DNA from: DATMER01 sp036266195 | Lineage (GTDB): Bacteria > Acidobacteriota > Thermoanaerobaculia > Multivoradales > UBA5704 | Assembly (NCBI GenBank): GCA_036266195.1 | Contig: DATANP010000174.1 | Coordinates: 1 to 9,039, forward strand | Direction: 5' to 3' | DNA length: 9,039 nucleotides | Shown here: one piece after another, positions 1-7,938 of the stretch | How positions within the stretch are numbered: position 1 is the stretch's first letter | Layout of the letters: each line of letters starts with the position of its first letter | Position numbers and translations under genes: made by a program | Notes under the pieces: model-generated | What the model was told of the DNA's origin: nothing | Databases searched by the model: none | What the model saw: only the letters and a program-made list of their open reading frames with translations

Positions 1-1
1 G

Positions 2-751
2 ATCCACAACGAAGACTACTTCGAGATCGATCCCCTGCACCGGCTCTACGTGGTGGCGGACGGCATGGGCGGCCACAGCCACGGCGAGGTCGCGGCCCAG
101 ATCGCGGTCCACTCGATCCGCGAGTTCATCGACAAGACCGCGGAAAAGGACACCACCTGGCCGTTCGGCATGGACAGCCGGTTCGAGCGCCACACCAACC
201 TCCTGCGCATGGCGGTCCGCATCGCCCACGACCACGTCCTCCGCGCGATCAGCAAGGACGGCTCGCTCTACGGCATGGGCACGACCGTGGTCGGCTTCCT
301 GCTGGCGGGCAGCACCGCGGCCGTGGCCCACGTCGGGGACAGCCGGGCCTACCGCCTGCGCAACGGCCGCCTCGACCAGCTCACCCAGGACCACACCTGG
401 GTCAACGAGCAGGTGGTCGCCGGCTTCCTCTCCAAGGAGCAGGCCCGCTCCCACCCGCTCAAGAACGTGGTCACCCGCGCCCTGGGCGGCGAGAGCGACG
501 TGCTGGTGGACGTGCGCGAGCTGGAGGTCAAGGCGGGCGACCTCTACCTGCTGTGCTCGGACGGCCTGACCGGCATGCTCTCGGACGCGGACATCCGGGA
601 CCGTCTCGCCTCGGGCAAGGACCTGCACGAGATCTGCCGCAGCCTGGTCAACGACTCGAACGCCCGCGGCGGCATCGACAACGTGACGGTCGTCCTCCTC
701 CGGATCGACGAGGAGGACGAGGGCGAAGACACGCAGGCCGGCAGTGTCTGA
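2..751 (+). CDS. PP2C-family Ser/Thr protein phosphatase, 5' partial
   Basis: Metal-dependent (PPM/PP2C) bacterial protein phosphatase of the Stp/PrpC type, which removes phosphate from Ser/Thr residues on proteins and usually opposes Hanks-type kinases in the cytoplasm. The frame is open from base 2, and about 249 residues are visible. Conserved PP2C blocks appear in order: NEDYF near the visible start, VADGMGGH (metal-binding Asp/Gly), GMGTTVVG, AHVGDSRAYR, LCSDGLTGML and GGIDNVTVV near the C-terminus. The metal-coordinating aspartates of the NED, ADG, SDG and IDN motifs are all present, so the enzyme looks active. Only the first 10-15 residues should be missing, since the family is about 250 aa. 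There is no membrane segment; the C-terminal tail is short and acidic. The GTG at base 50 cannot be the real start, because the family motif NEDYF lies upstream of it in the same frame. The stop is directly followed by the start region of the flavoprotein gene, suggesting co-transcription. Substrate unknown. Confidence 0.93.
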   Translation: MHNEDYFEIDPLHRLYVVADGMGGHSHGEVAAQIAVHSIREFIDKTAEKDTTWPFGMDSRFERHTNLLRMAVRIAHDHVLRAISKDGSLYGMGTTVVGFLLAGSTAAVAHVGDSRAYRLRNGRLDQLTQDHTWVNEQVVAGFLSKEQARSHPLKNVVTRALGGESDVLVDVRELEVKAGDLYLLCSDGLTGMLSDADIRDRLASGKDLHEICRSLVNDSNARGGIDNVTVVLLRIDEEDEGEDTQAGSV

Positions 752-773
752 ATGAGAATCGGTTGAGAATCGC
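752..773 (+). repeat. 11-bp tandem duplication at the flavoprotein start
   Basis: Two adjacent 11-bp units, ATGAGAATCGG (752-762) and TTGAGAATCGC (763-773), share TGAGAATCG. The first unit carries an ATG directly after the phosphatase TGA, but its frame ends after four codons. The second carries the in-frame TTG. Removing one unit would place an ATG directly in the flavoprotein frame. Confidence 0.8.
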
Positions 774-1827
774 CGTCGCCGGAGGTGGCCCCGCGGGCGG
801 CTCCGCGGCCCTGGCCCTGGCGAGAGCCGGAGCCGAGGTCGATCTCTTCGTGCCCGGGCGCCCCGGGGAGAAGCCGTGCGGCGGCGCCGTGCCCGGGCAC
901 GTGCTGCCTCGCCTCGCCGGCTTCGACCCCTCGCCCCTGCCCGCGGTCGTGAGCCCGGAGGCCGTGCTGGAGAACGCCCGGGGGAGCCGGCTGGAGATCG
1001 ACCTCCGGGGCATCCGCATCTTCCGCCGCTCCGACCTCGACCGGGCGATCGTCGAGGCCGCGGCCGCGGCCGGAGCGAACCGGATCGATCGCCGGGCGGA
1101 AATCGAAGAGCTGCGGTCCTACGACTGGATCGTGGGCGCGGACGGCGCCCGCGGTCGGACCCGGCGCAGCCTGGGGTTGGAGCCGCAAGGCGACAGCGTC
1201 GGCCTCGGCGGCTCTCTCAAAGGACTGGAGTGGAAGCGGCTGGTGCTCGCCTTCCCGGACCTGGCCGATTCCTATCTCTGGATCTTCCCGCGGGCCGGCG
1301 GCGCCTCGGTGGGCATCGCCTACACGCCGGAGCGGCTTTCCGATGGAGCTGCCCGGGCCGCGCTGGATGGATTCCTGGACCGCCATCTGCCATCCGGCTG
1401 GCGGGATCTCCCCGGGCCGCGCTACCGCTACCCGATCCCGGTCTTCGGACCGTGGACGCTGGAGGCGGTGCGGCGGGGCGTCGAAAACCGCACCCTCCTG
1501 GTGGGGGATGCCGCGGCGCTGGCCGATCCGCTCACCCGCGAGGGCATCCGCTACGGCATGCTCTCCGGGCTCTGGGCGGCCGAATGCCTGATCGCGGGCA
1601 CGCCGGAGGCGTACCCGGAGCGGCTGGAGCGCGAGTTGGGAGAGGAGATGGCGCGGGCGATGCGGGCCCGCGCCCTGTTCTTCGACGGCCCGGTGGGCCA
1701 GTGGATGGTGCCGGTGTCGCGGGTCCACCCCGGGATCCGGCGGGTGCTCTCCGACCTGCTGGCCTGCCGGCAGCCCTATCGGGGGCTGCGCGGCAGGCTG
1801 TTGCGGTCGCTCGCTTTTGAACGATGA
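763..1827 (+). CDS. geranylgeranyl reductase family FAD-dependent oxidoreductase
   Basis: Flavoprotein of the geranylgeranyl-reductase-like group, related to p-hydroxybenzoate hydroxylase-fold enzymes. These typically reduce double bonds in isoprenoid chains or act on related hydrophobic substrates. 354 residues from the TTG at 763. An N-terminal Rossmann motif GGGPAGGSAA (residues 7-16) binds the FAD ADP moiety. PCGGAVPG (38-45) matches the family's PCGG signature, and GADGAR (125-130) is the second FAD/NAD(P) motif. SYLWIFPRAGGASVGI (170-185) matches the family's Y-x-W-x-FP pattern. VGDAAALADPLTREGI (247-262) is the third FAD-binding block. The TTG start was chosen because the Rossmann beta strand begins immediately after it. 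The ATG at 752 is in another frame and stops after four codons, and anything further upstream overlaps the phosphatase in a shadow frame. No strong Shine-Dalgarno is visible; translation may be coupled to the phosphatase. The stop abuts the stop of the convergent gene. The substrate (quinone side chain, lipid or other) is not determined. Confidence 0.88.
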   Translation: MRIAVAGGGPAGGSAALALARAGAEVDLFVPGRPGEKPCGGAVPGHVLPRLAGFDPSPLPAVVSPEAVLENARGSRLEIDLRGIRIFRRSDLDRAIVEAAAAAGANRIDRRAEIEELRSYDWIVGADGARGRTRRSLGLEPQGDSVGLGGSLKGLEWKRLVLAFPDLADSYLWIFPRAGGASVGIAYTPERLSDGAARAALDGFLDRHLPSGWRDLPGPRYRYPIPVFGPWTLEAVRRGVENRTLLVGDAAALADPLTREGIRYGMLSGLWAAECLIAGTPEAYPERLERELGEEMARAMRARALFFDGPVGQWMVPVSRVHPGIRRVLSDLLACRQPYRGLRGRLLRSLAFER

Positions 1828-2943
1828 TCAGCGGCCCGGCTGCAGCGACTCGTCGCCGAACGCGTAGCCCTTGCGGGCCCGCACCTTGAACTCGGGGTTC
1901 GTGGTCGTGACCTGGACCGGCTGGAAGCCGGTCTTGCCGGCCGGCTGCTCGCTGCGGTAGCTGAGCAGGTAGTAGCCGCTGTTCTCCTCGGCGATCTGCT
2001 TGAGCGGCGTGGAGAAGCTGTTGAAGGTGGCGTAGTACTGGCCGCCGGTGTCGCTGGCGAGCTGGTTGATGGAGCTGGCCAGCGGGTGGATCGTCCCGGT
2101 CGGGGCGAGGTCGATGGTGTAGACCGCCACGTTGCTGTCGTTGAGCGCGTCGGCCATGCCCGGGTAGTAGCGCGGGTCGGGGATGTACTGGTTGAAGTTG
2201 TTCACGCGGCCGAAGCCGGTCGAGAACATCACCAGGTTCTTGCGGGCGTGGATGTTGCCCGCGGCCCGGGCCAGCACGCTCATGGCGTCGTAGATGGTCG
2301 TGGTCTTGTCCCGCAGCTCGTTGCCCTTGGGCAGCGCGGCGTAGAGCGACGGGCCCTCGCCTTCCTTGATGCGGGACGGCCAGTTGCCTTCGGAGTCCTT
2401 GCCCTTGACCGCGGCGCCGACGGCGTCGGCCAGGGCCCGGCCGTCGCGGGTGAAGTCCTGCTGGACCTTGAGCCGGGTGTCATAGCTCACCACCGCGACC
2501 CAGTCGGCGGGCTGGCGCTCCTTGAGCACCCAGTCGCGGGCGCGCTGGCCGGCCTCGACCTGGCGGCCGAGAAGCTCCGGCGCCTCGGTGGCGGCGTCCT
2601 TCTGATCGTCGAAGAAGAGGATGAAGTACCGGTCCTCCGGCACCTTGTCCACCGCGACCCCCTCCTTGGCCGATCCGACCAGGCGGCGGTTGCTGTAGAA
2701 GGTCACGCCCGTGAGGTCGACCGGCTTGCCGTCCTCCTTGACCACGAAGTCCTGTGGCGTGAGGCCGACGATCACGTTGCCCTTCTTGTCCGTGACCAGG
2801 ACGTCGAGGAGCACCTCGTTGACGGTGATCTCGCTGCCGAACCCTTCCTGGCGCGGCGGCTGCTGCTCGTTGTTCTGAGCGAGCACCGCGACCGGCGCGA
2901 AGGCCAGCGCGAGCATTGCGGTTGCGATGTATTTCCTGAGCAT
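1828..2943 (-). CDS. secreted VWFA-related domain protein, acidobacterial type
   Basis: Exported protein of 371 residues from the VWFA-related family that is expanded in Acidobacteriota; function unknown, presumed adhesion or protein-protein interaction outside the cytoplasm. Residues 1-22 form a signal peptide (basic MLRK, hydrophobic core, VLA|Q cleavage). Residues 41-75 (VNEVLLDVLVTDKKGNVIVG, then LTPQDFVVKEDGKP) are the typical N-terminal family strand pair. RYFILFFDDQKDA (105-117) is the first beta strand of the von Willebrand A fold, where a MIDAS DxSxS would normally sit. RKNLVMFSTGFGR (234-246) and VAVYTIDLAP (272-281) are later strands. SGYYLLSYR and VRARKGY (322-360) are the usual C-terminal signature. 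The start is fixed by AGGAGG at 2951-2956, 7 nt upstream of the ATG; further upstream ATGs lack this. The gene is convergent with the flavoprotein, with no spacer between the stop codons. The DxSxS metal site is not intact, so metal-dependent binding is doubtful. Confidence 0.9.
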   Translation of the reverse strand: MLRKYIATAMLALAFAPVAVLAQNNEQQPPRQEGFGSEITVNEVLLDVLVTDKKGNVIVGLTPQDFVVKEDGKPVDLTGVTFYSNRRLVGSAKEGVAVDKVPEDRYFILFFDDQKDAATEAPELLGRQVEAGQRARDWVLKERQPADWVAVVSYDTRLKVQQDFTRDGRALADAVGAAVKGKDSEGNWPSRIKEGEGPSLYAALPKGNELRDKTTTIYDAMSVLARAAGNIHARKNLVMFSTGFGRVNNFNQYIPDPRYYPGMADALNDSNVAVYTIDLAPTGTIHPLASSINQLASDTGGQYYATFNSFSTPLKQIAEENSGYYLLSYRSEQPAGKTGFQPVQVTTTNPEFKVRARKGYAFGDESLQPGR

Positions 2944-2950
2944 TGCTGCT

Positions 2951-2956
2951 CCTCCT
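2951..2956 (-). promoter_or_regulatory. Shine-Dalgarno that sets the VWFA-related gene start
   Basis: AGGAGG on the minus strand, with 7 nt before the ATG whose A is at 2943. It places the start directly before the signal peptide and rules out the longer open frame reaching 3120. Confidence 0.8.
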
Positions 2957-3035
2957 TTACTCATTCCGGGATCTTGCACAGCAAGAGGCGGACCAGGGGC
3001 CCCAGGAAAGGCAACAGCCCGGAGACCGGGCGGGA

Positions 3036-3081
3036 TTCCCTGGGAGGCTGTCCTCCGGGGGGGACAGGGCGTCCCAGGGAA
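3036..3081. repeat. nested palindrome (hairpin) upstream of the VWFA-related gene
   Basis: Outer arms TTCCCTGGGA (3036-3045) and TCCCAGGGAA (3072-3081) are perfect reverse complements. Inside them CTGTCC (3048-3053) and GGACAG (3062-3067) form a second stem around a G-rich loop. A smaller CCCGG-aga-CCGGG stem lies at 3018-3030 and TCTTGC-aca-GCAAGA at 2972-2986. Together these fill the upstream region of the VWFA-related gene. They could be transcript structure, an operator or dispersed-repeat debris; no sigma70-like promoter was convincing here. Confidence 0.7.
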
Positions 3082-3082
3082 A

Positions 3083-3250
3083 GGACCCCTCATCCCCTGG
3101 CCCCCTCTCCCATCGCACACCCACCCTCCCGGGAGAGGGGGAACGCCTCTGGAACGATATCGCTCGACCTGGCTGGCCGGCTACAGCCAGGTTCCCCCTC
3201 TCCCGGTGGCCGGGAGGGGATGGGAGAGGGGGCCAGGGGGTGAGGGATCC
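3083..3250. repeat. large imperfect inverted repeat, REP-like GC-rich element
   Basis: The left arm (about 3083-3144) and right arm (about 3191-3250) are reverse complements with a few mismatches. Both contain CCCCTGGCCCCCTCTCCCAT or its complement, and GGGAGAGGGGGAAC or its complement. Each arm also folds on itself: CTCCCGGGAG in the left, and CTCCCGG-tgg-CCGGGAG in the right. The centre holds a further stem, CCTGGCTG (3168-3175) with CAGCCAGG (3184-3191). The element starts one base after the stop of the hydratase/dehydrogenase gene, so in RNA it would make a very stable 3' structure for that operon. No U-run follows, so it is not a canonical intrinsic terminator. The rest of 2944-3251 holds no gene that I can support. 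Confidence 0.85.
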
Positions 3251-3251
3251 T

Positions 3252-5390
<2,139 letters not shown>

Positions 5391-5395
5391 CCGCA

Positions 5396-5401
5396 CCTCC
5401 T
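5396..5401 (-). promoter_or_regulatory. Shine-Dalgarno that sets the fadJ-like start
   Basis: AGGAGG on the minus strand in the 39-bp gap between the two operon genes. It is 5 nt from the GTG at 5390 and overlaps the alternative GTG at 5396, so it favours the shorter 712-aa product. Confidence 0.7.
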
Positions 5402-5429
5402 CTGTACCTGGTACCTGCGCCGTCCTGCG

Positions 5430-7223
5430 CTACGAGGCCTTGGCGTCGGACTCCGCGTAGAGCCGCTCGATGACGTCGCCGTACTTCTGGTTGATGACCC
5501 GGCGCTTGACCTTCAGGGTCGGCGTGAGCTCGCCGGTCTCCAGCGTCCACTCTTCGGGAAGCAGATCCCAGGCCACGATCTTCTCGAAGCTGGCGAGGCC
5601 GGTGTTGACCTCCTCGACCTCCTTGGCGATCAGGGCGCGCACCCGCGCGTCCTTGATCAGGTCCGAGTTGCCGCCGCTGCCGATGCCCTGCTTCTCGGCC
5701 CACGGCTTGAGCACCTCGAAGTCCGGCACGATCAGCGCCGACAGGAACTTGCGCCGGTCGCCCAGCACCACGGCCTGGCCGATGTAGCGGCTGGACTTGA
5801 GCGAGTTCTCGATCGGAGCCGGCGCCACGTTCTTGCCGTAGGCGTTGACGATCAGCTCCTTCTTGCGGTCCGTGATGCGCAGGAAGCCCTCGGAGTCGAC
5901 CTCGCCGATGTCGCCGGTGTGGAACCAGCCCTCGTCGTCGATGACCTCCTTGGTGGCGTCGGGCATGTTCCAGTAGCCCTTCATGATGTTCGGGCCCTTG
6001 GCGAGGATCTCGCCGTCCCCGGCGATCTTCAGCTCCACCCCGGGCAGGGCGCGGCCGACCGTGCCCATCTTGACCGCGGTCGGCGTGTTCACCGTGAGCA
6101 CCGGCGCGGTCTCGGACAGGCCGTAGCCCTCGTAGACCGGCACGCCCGCGCCCCAGAAGAACTCGGCCACGTCGCGCCCCAGCGGCGCGCCGCCCGAGAG
6201 GGCCATGACGAACCGGCCGCCGAGCCGCTCGTGGATCTTCTTGAACACCAGCTTGTCGGCCAGCCCGAGCTGGATGCCGAGCAGGCCCGGGGGGGACTGG
6301 CGCTTGAGCCGCCAGGGGAGCGCCTGCCGGCCCACGCCCACGGCCCAGGCGAAGATCTTCTGCTTGATCGGCGAGCCCGCGGCGGCGTTCTCCTGCACCC
6401 GGGCGAGCACCTTCTCGTAGAACCGCGGCACCGACACGAACACGTGCGGCTTCACCTCGCCCAGGTTCTGCGGCACCTTGGCCACCGACTCGCCATAGGC
6501 GATCGTGCAGCCCTGGTAGAAATAGCAGTAGTCCACCGTGCGCTCGAACGAGTGCGAGAGCGGCAGGAACGACAGGGCGGTGTATTTGCCGTTGATCTCC
6601 ACCGAATTCATGGCCGCGACCACGTTCGACACGATGTTCCGGTGGGTGAGCATCACGCCCTTGGGCGTGCCGGTGGTGCCGCTGGTGTAGATGAACGTCG
6701 CGAGATCGTCCGCCTTGACCGCGCGCGCCTTCTCCTCGAAGTGGGCCGGGTCGGCCCCGTTGCCCTTCTCGAACAGGTCGCCGAGGCCGACCACCCGCGG
6801 GTCGGTCGAAGTCCCCTTGATCAGGACGAACTGGCGCACGTCCGGCAGGGTGTCGGCATGGGCGAGCAGGCCGTCGAGGTGCTGGGTGGTCTCGGCTACC
6901 ACCACCTTGGCCCCACAGTCCTTGGCGATGTAGGAGGACTGGTCGGGCAGGAGGGTGGGGTAGATCGGCACGAGCACGGCGCCGATGCACTGGGCGGCGA
7001 AATCCACCGTGGCCCAGTGGGGTCCGTTCTCGGACATCAGCGCGACGCGGTCGCCGGGCTGGACGCCGAGGTCCTCGAACGCCTTGGCGAGCCGCCGCAC
7101 GCGGTCCACGAGCTCAGCCGTGGACACGGGCTGATACGTGCCGCCGACCTTATAGAGAAGGCAATCGGGCTTGTTGAAACCCGCGGTCCTCAGGAACAGC
7201 TCTGACAGGGTGGTGACGGACAT
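5430..7223 (-). CDS. fadD: long-chain acyl-CoA synthetase (AMP-forming)
   Basis: Activates long-chain fatty acids to acyl-CoA using ATP and CoA through an acyl-adenylate, the entry step of beta-oxidation. 597 residues, typical for the bacterial FAA1-type long-chain subgroup. ANL-superfamily motifs in order: YTSGTTGTPKGVMLTHRN (179-196, phosphate-binding loop), FLPLSHSFER (219-228), ALSGGAPLG (341-349), VYEGYGLSET (363-372, adenine/Mg site), GWFHTGDIG (432-440, ribose-binding Asp), DRKKELIVNAYGKNVAP (452-468, hinge and linker). The C-terminal LTPTLKVKRRVINQKYGDVI (566-585) includes the lysine region expected for adenylation. The start is fixed by AGGAGG at 7230-7235, 6 nt upstream of the ATG. 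There is no signal peptide or clear transmembrane segment. It is the first gene of the operon with the fadJ-like gene, so this unit covers activation, hydration and hydroxyacyl oxidation. Acyl chain-length preference cannot be read from the sequence. Confidence 0.94.
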   Translation of the reverse strand: MSVTTLSELFLRTAGFNKPDCLLYKVGGTYQPVSTAELVDRVRRLAKAFEDLGVQPGDRVALMSENGPHWATVDFAAQCIGAVLVPIYPTLLPDQSSYIAKDCGAKVVVAETTQHLDGLLAHADTLPDVRQFVLIKGTSTDPRVVGLGDLFEKGNGADPAHFEEKARAVKADDLATFIYTSGTTGTPKGVMLTHRNIVSNVVAAMNSVEINGKYTALSFLPLSHSFERTVDYCYFYQGCTIAYGESVAKVPQNLGEVKPHVFVSVPRFYEKVLARVQENAAAGSPIKQKIFAWAVGVGRQALPWRLKRQSPPGLLGIQLGLADKLVFKKIHERLGGRFVMALSGGAPLGRDVAEFFWGAGVPVYEGYGLSETAPVLTVNTPTAVKMGTVGRALPGVELKIAGDGEILAKGPNIMKGYWNMPDATKEVIDDEGWFHTGDIGEVDSEGFLRITDRKKELIVNAYGKNVAPAPIENSLKSSRYIGQAVVLGDRRKFLSALIVPDFEVLKPWAEKQGIGSGGNSDLIKDARVRALIAKEVEEVNTGLASFEKIVAWDLLPEEWTLETGELTPTLKVKRRVINQKYGDVIERLYAESDAKAS

Positions 7224-7254
7224 CGTGTCCCTCCTGGCGTAGTTGGCGCCCCGC

Positions 7255-7282
7255 ATTGTATCCCGCCGGTATCTCGCGGCAA
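7255..7282 (-). promoter_or_regulatory. predicted sigma70-type promoter of the fadD-fadJ operon
   Basis: On the minus strand, TTGCCG (7277-7282) and TACAAT (7255-7260) are separated by 16 bp. The -10 matches 5/6 and the -35 matches 4/6 of consensus. Transcription would start near 7248, leaving a leader of about 25 nt to the ATG at 7223 that includes the AGGAGG site. Confidence 0.55.
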
Positions 7283-7285
7283 TGC

Positions 7286-7303
7286 GGAAGGAGCGTCCCT
7301 TCC
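7286..7303. promoter_or_regulatory. inverted repeat just upstream of the operon promoter
   Basis: GGAAGG (7286-7291) and CCTTCC (7298-7303) flank a 6-bp centre. The repeat sits just upstream of the predicted -35 of the fatty-acid operon and between the two divergent genes, a plausible place for a regulator. It does not obviously match a known fatty-acid regulator operator that I can name, and a 6-bp arm can occur by chance. Confidence 0.3.
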
Positions 7304-7352
7304 AACAGGGATGCTTCTGCGTTATGGTGTTCCCCGAAAGGGCGACCCAGAC

Positions 7353-7550
7353 ATGGAAAACAGGCAGATGCTGGAGCCCCTGTCCCAGGGGTTGATGGCG
7401 AAGAGTCTCCGGATGTCCACGGAAGATCCGCTCATGGCCCTGCGCCTGGCGAGGCTCGCGACGCAGGTGTCGATGTATCTGGAGCGATTGGAGGAGGCGC
7501 CGCCCGAGCCGCACAAGAAACGGCTGGGGCGTCCTCCAGCGAGCCGCTGA
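7353..7550 (+). CDS. small hypothetical protein, 65 aa, basic C-terminus
   Basis: Not recognised. The ATG at 7353 opens a 65-codon frame whose third positions are strongly G/C (roughly 85% by eye), as expected for a real gene in this genome. In the 42 bases of open frame upstream, from 7311, third positions drop to about half G/C, which argues for 7353 rather than the ATG at 7311. A weak GAAAGGG lies about 10 nt upstream. Residues about 22-48 (STEDPLMALRLARLATQVSM and following LERLEE) look like one long amphipathic helix. The tail KKRLGRPPASR carries a GRP core flanked by basic residues, resembling an AT-hook, so nucleic-acid contact is possible but unproven. There is no signal peptide, cysteine or transmembrane segment. 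It is divergent from the fatty-acid operon and lies just outside the inverted-repeat-bounded island. The opposite strand is also open here but looks like a shadow. Confidence 0.55.
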   Translation: MENRQMLEPLSQGLMAKSLRMSTEDPLMALRLARLATQVSMYLERLEEAPPEPHKKRLGRPPASR

Positions 7551-7571
7551 GGTTCCGGGCCTTCGCAGTCG

Positions 7572-7624
7572 TTCACTGGGAGCGCCGGCGTCCCGCCGGC
7601 TCAAACCAGAGGGTGGGAGGGGCG
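7572..7624 (-). repeat. inverted repeat copy A, left boundary of the toxin-antitoxin island
   Basis: The reverse complement of this stretch matches 8243-8297 at about 87% over roughly 53 aligned columns, with three substitutions and four single-base indels by eye. It contains the stem GCCGGCG / CGCCGGC around a short loop, then TCCCAGTG toward the outer edge. Its inner edge touches the 21-bp array. Confidence 0.8.
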
Positions 7625-7938
7625 TTCCGGGGAGCCTCCCGGCCGTTCCGGGGAGTCTCCCGGCGATTCCATGGACCCTCCCGGCCGCGCCGGGGAGTCT
7701 CCCCAAGCGAGCCGGGAACCCTCCCGGCCAGTCCAGGAACCCTCCCGGTAATGCCGGGGAGACTCCCGGCTACTCCGGGAACCCTCCCGATGGTTCCGGG
7801 GACCCTCCCGGCTGCTCCGGGAACCCTCCCGGGCGTGCCGGGAACCCTCCCGGCCATGCCGCGAATCCTCGAGACCACGATCACGGGATGGGGGCCAGCT
7901 TCCGGAAAGTCGGCGACGTAGACCTCACCCGGCTCCAT
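7573..7938 (-). pseudogene. PemK/MazF-like toxin N-terminus fused to a heptapeptide repeat array (probable pseudogene)
   Basis: From the ATG at 7938 the first 24 residues (MEPGEVYVADF, then GPHPVIVVSR) match the start of PemK/MazF-type endoribonuclease toxins, where this strand pair and the PVIVVS motif are characteristic. Intact toxins are about 105-120 aa. Here the remaining fold is absent: after VVSR the frame goes into eleven heptads of the form GxxGRVP (for example GMAGRVP, GTPGRVP, GAAGRVP), degenerating to RRGREGP, WNRRETP and RNGREAP. It then stops at 7573 within the flanking repeat. The ATG overlaps the antitoxin stop by one base (TGATG), the usual arrangement of a translationally coupled antitoxin-toxin pair. 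Residues needed for RNase activity later in the family are missing, so toxin activity is not expected. The frame stays open across the array because the period is 21, so a 121-aa Gly/Arg/Pro-rich chimera could still be made. Confidence 0.75.
7630..7860. repeat. 21-bp tandem array, 11 units with palindromic core
   Basis: Eleven units of exactly 21 bp, with a degenerate twelfth toward 7609. The typical core is CCGGGAACCCTCCCGG or CCGGGGAGTCTCCCGG (16 bp, near-palindromic), separated by about 5 variable bases such as gcgtg, ctgct and ctact. Units near the toxin end (7714-7860) are most alike and those near 7630 most diverged. Because 21 is a multiple of three, heptapeptides are read on both strands: GxxGRVP on minus and PxxPGTL on plus. 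It occupies the place where the toxin body should be. No other gene is supported here. Confidence 0.92.

Noticed and set aside
50..751. Phosphatase starting at GTG 50
   Set aside because: The upstream in-frame residues IHNEDYFEID contain the conserved NED motif of PP2C enzymes, so the gene starts before the window.
3083..3250. Rho-independent terminator after the fadJ-like gene
   Set aside because: The stems are strong but no T-run follows in the direction of transcription; kept as a repeat element instead.
7630..7860. CRISPR array
   Set aside because: The period is only 21 bp with about 5-bp gaps, cores are near-palindromic and vary between units, and there are no spacer-length unique sequences or cas genes.
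7256..7921. Plus-strand protein with PxxPGTL heptads
   Set aside because: The heptads only reflect the 21-bp period; the upstream part is out of frame with the small gene at 7353-7550, and no start signal supports it.
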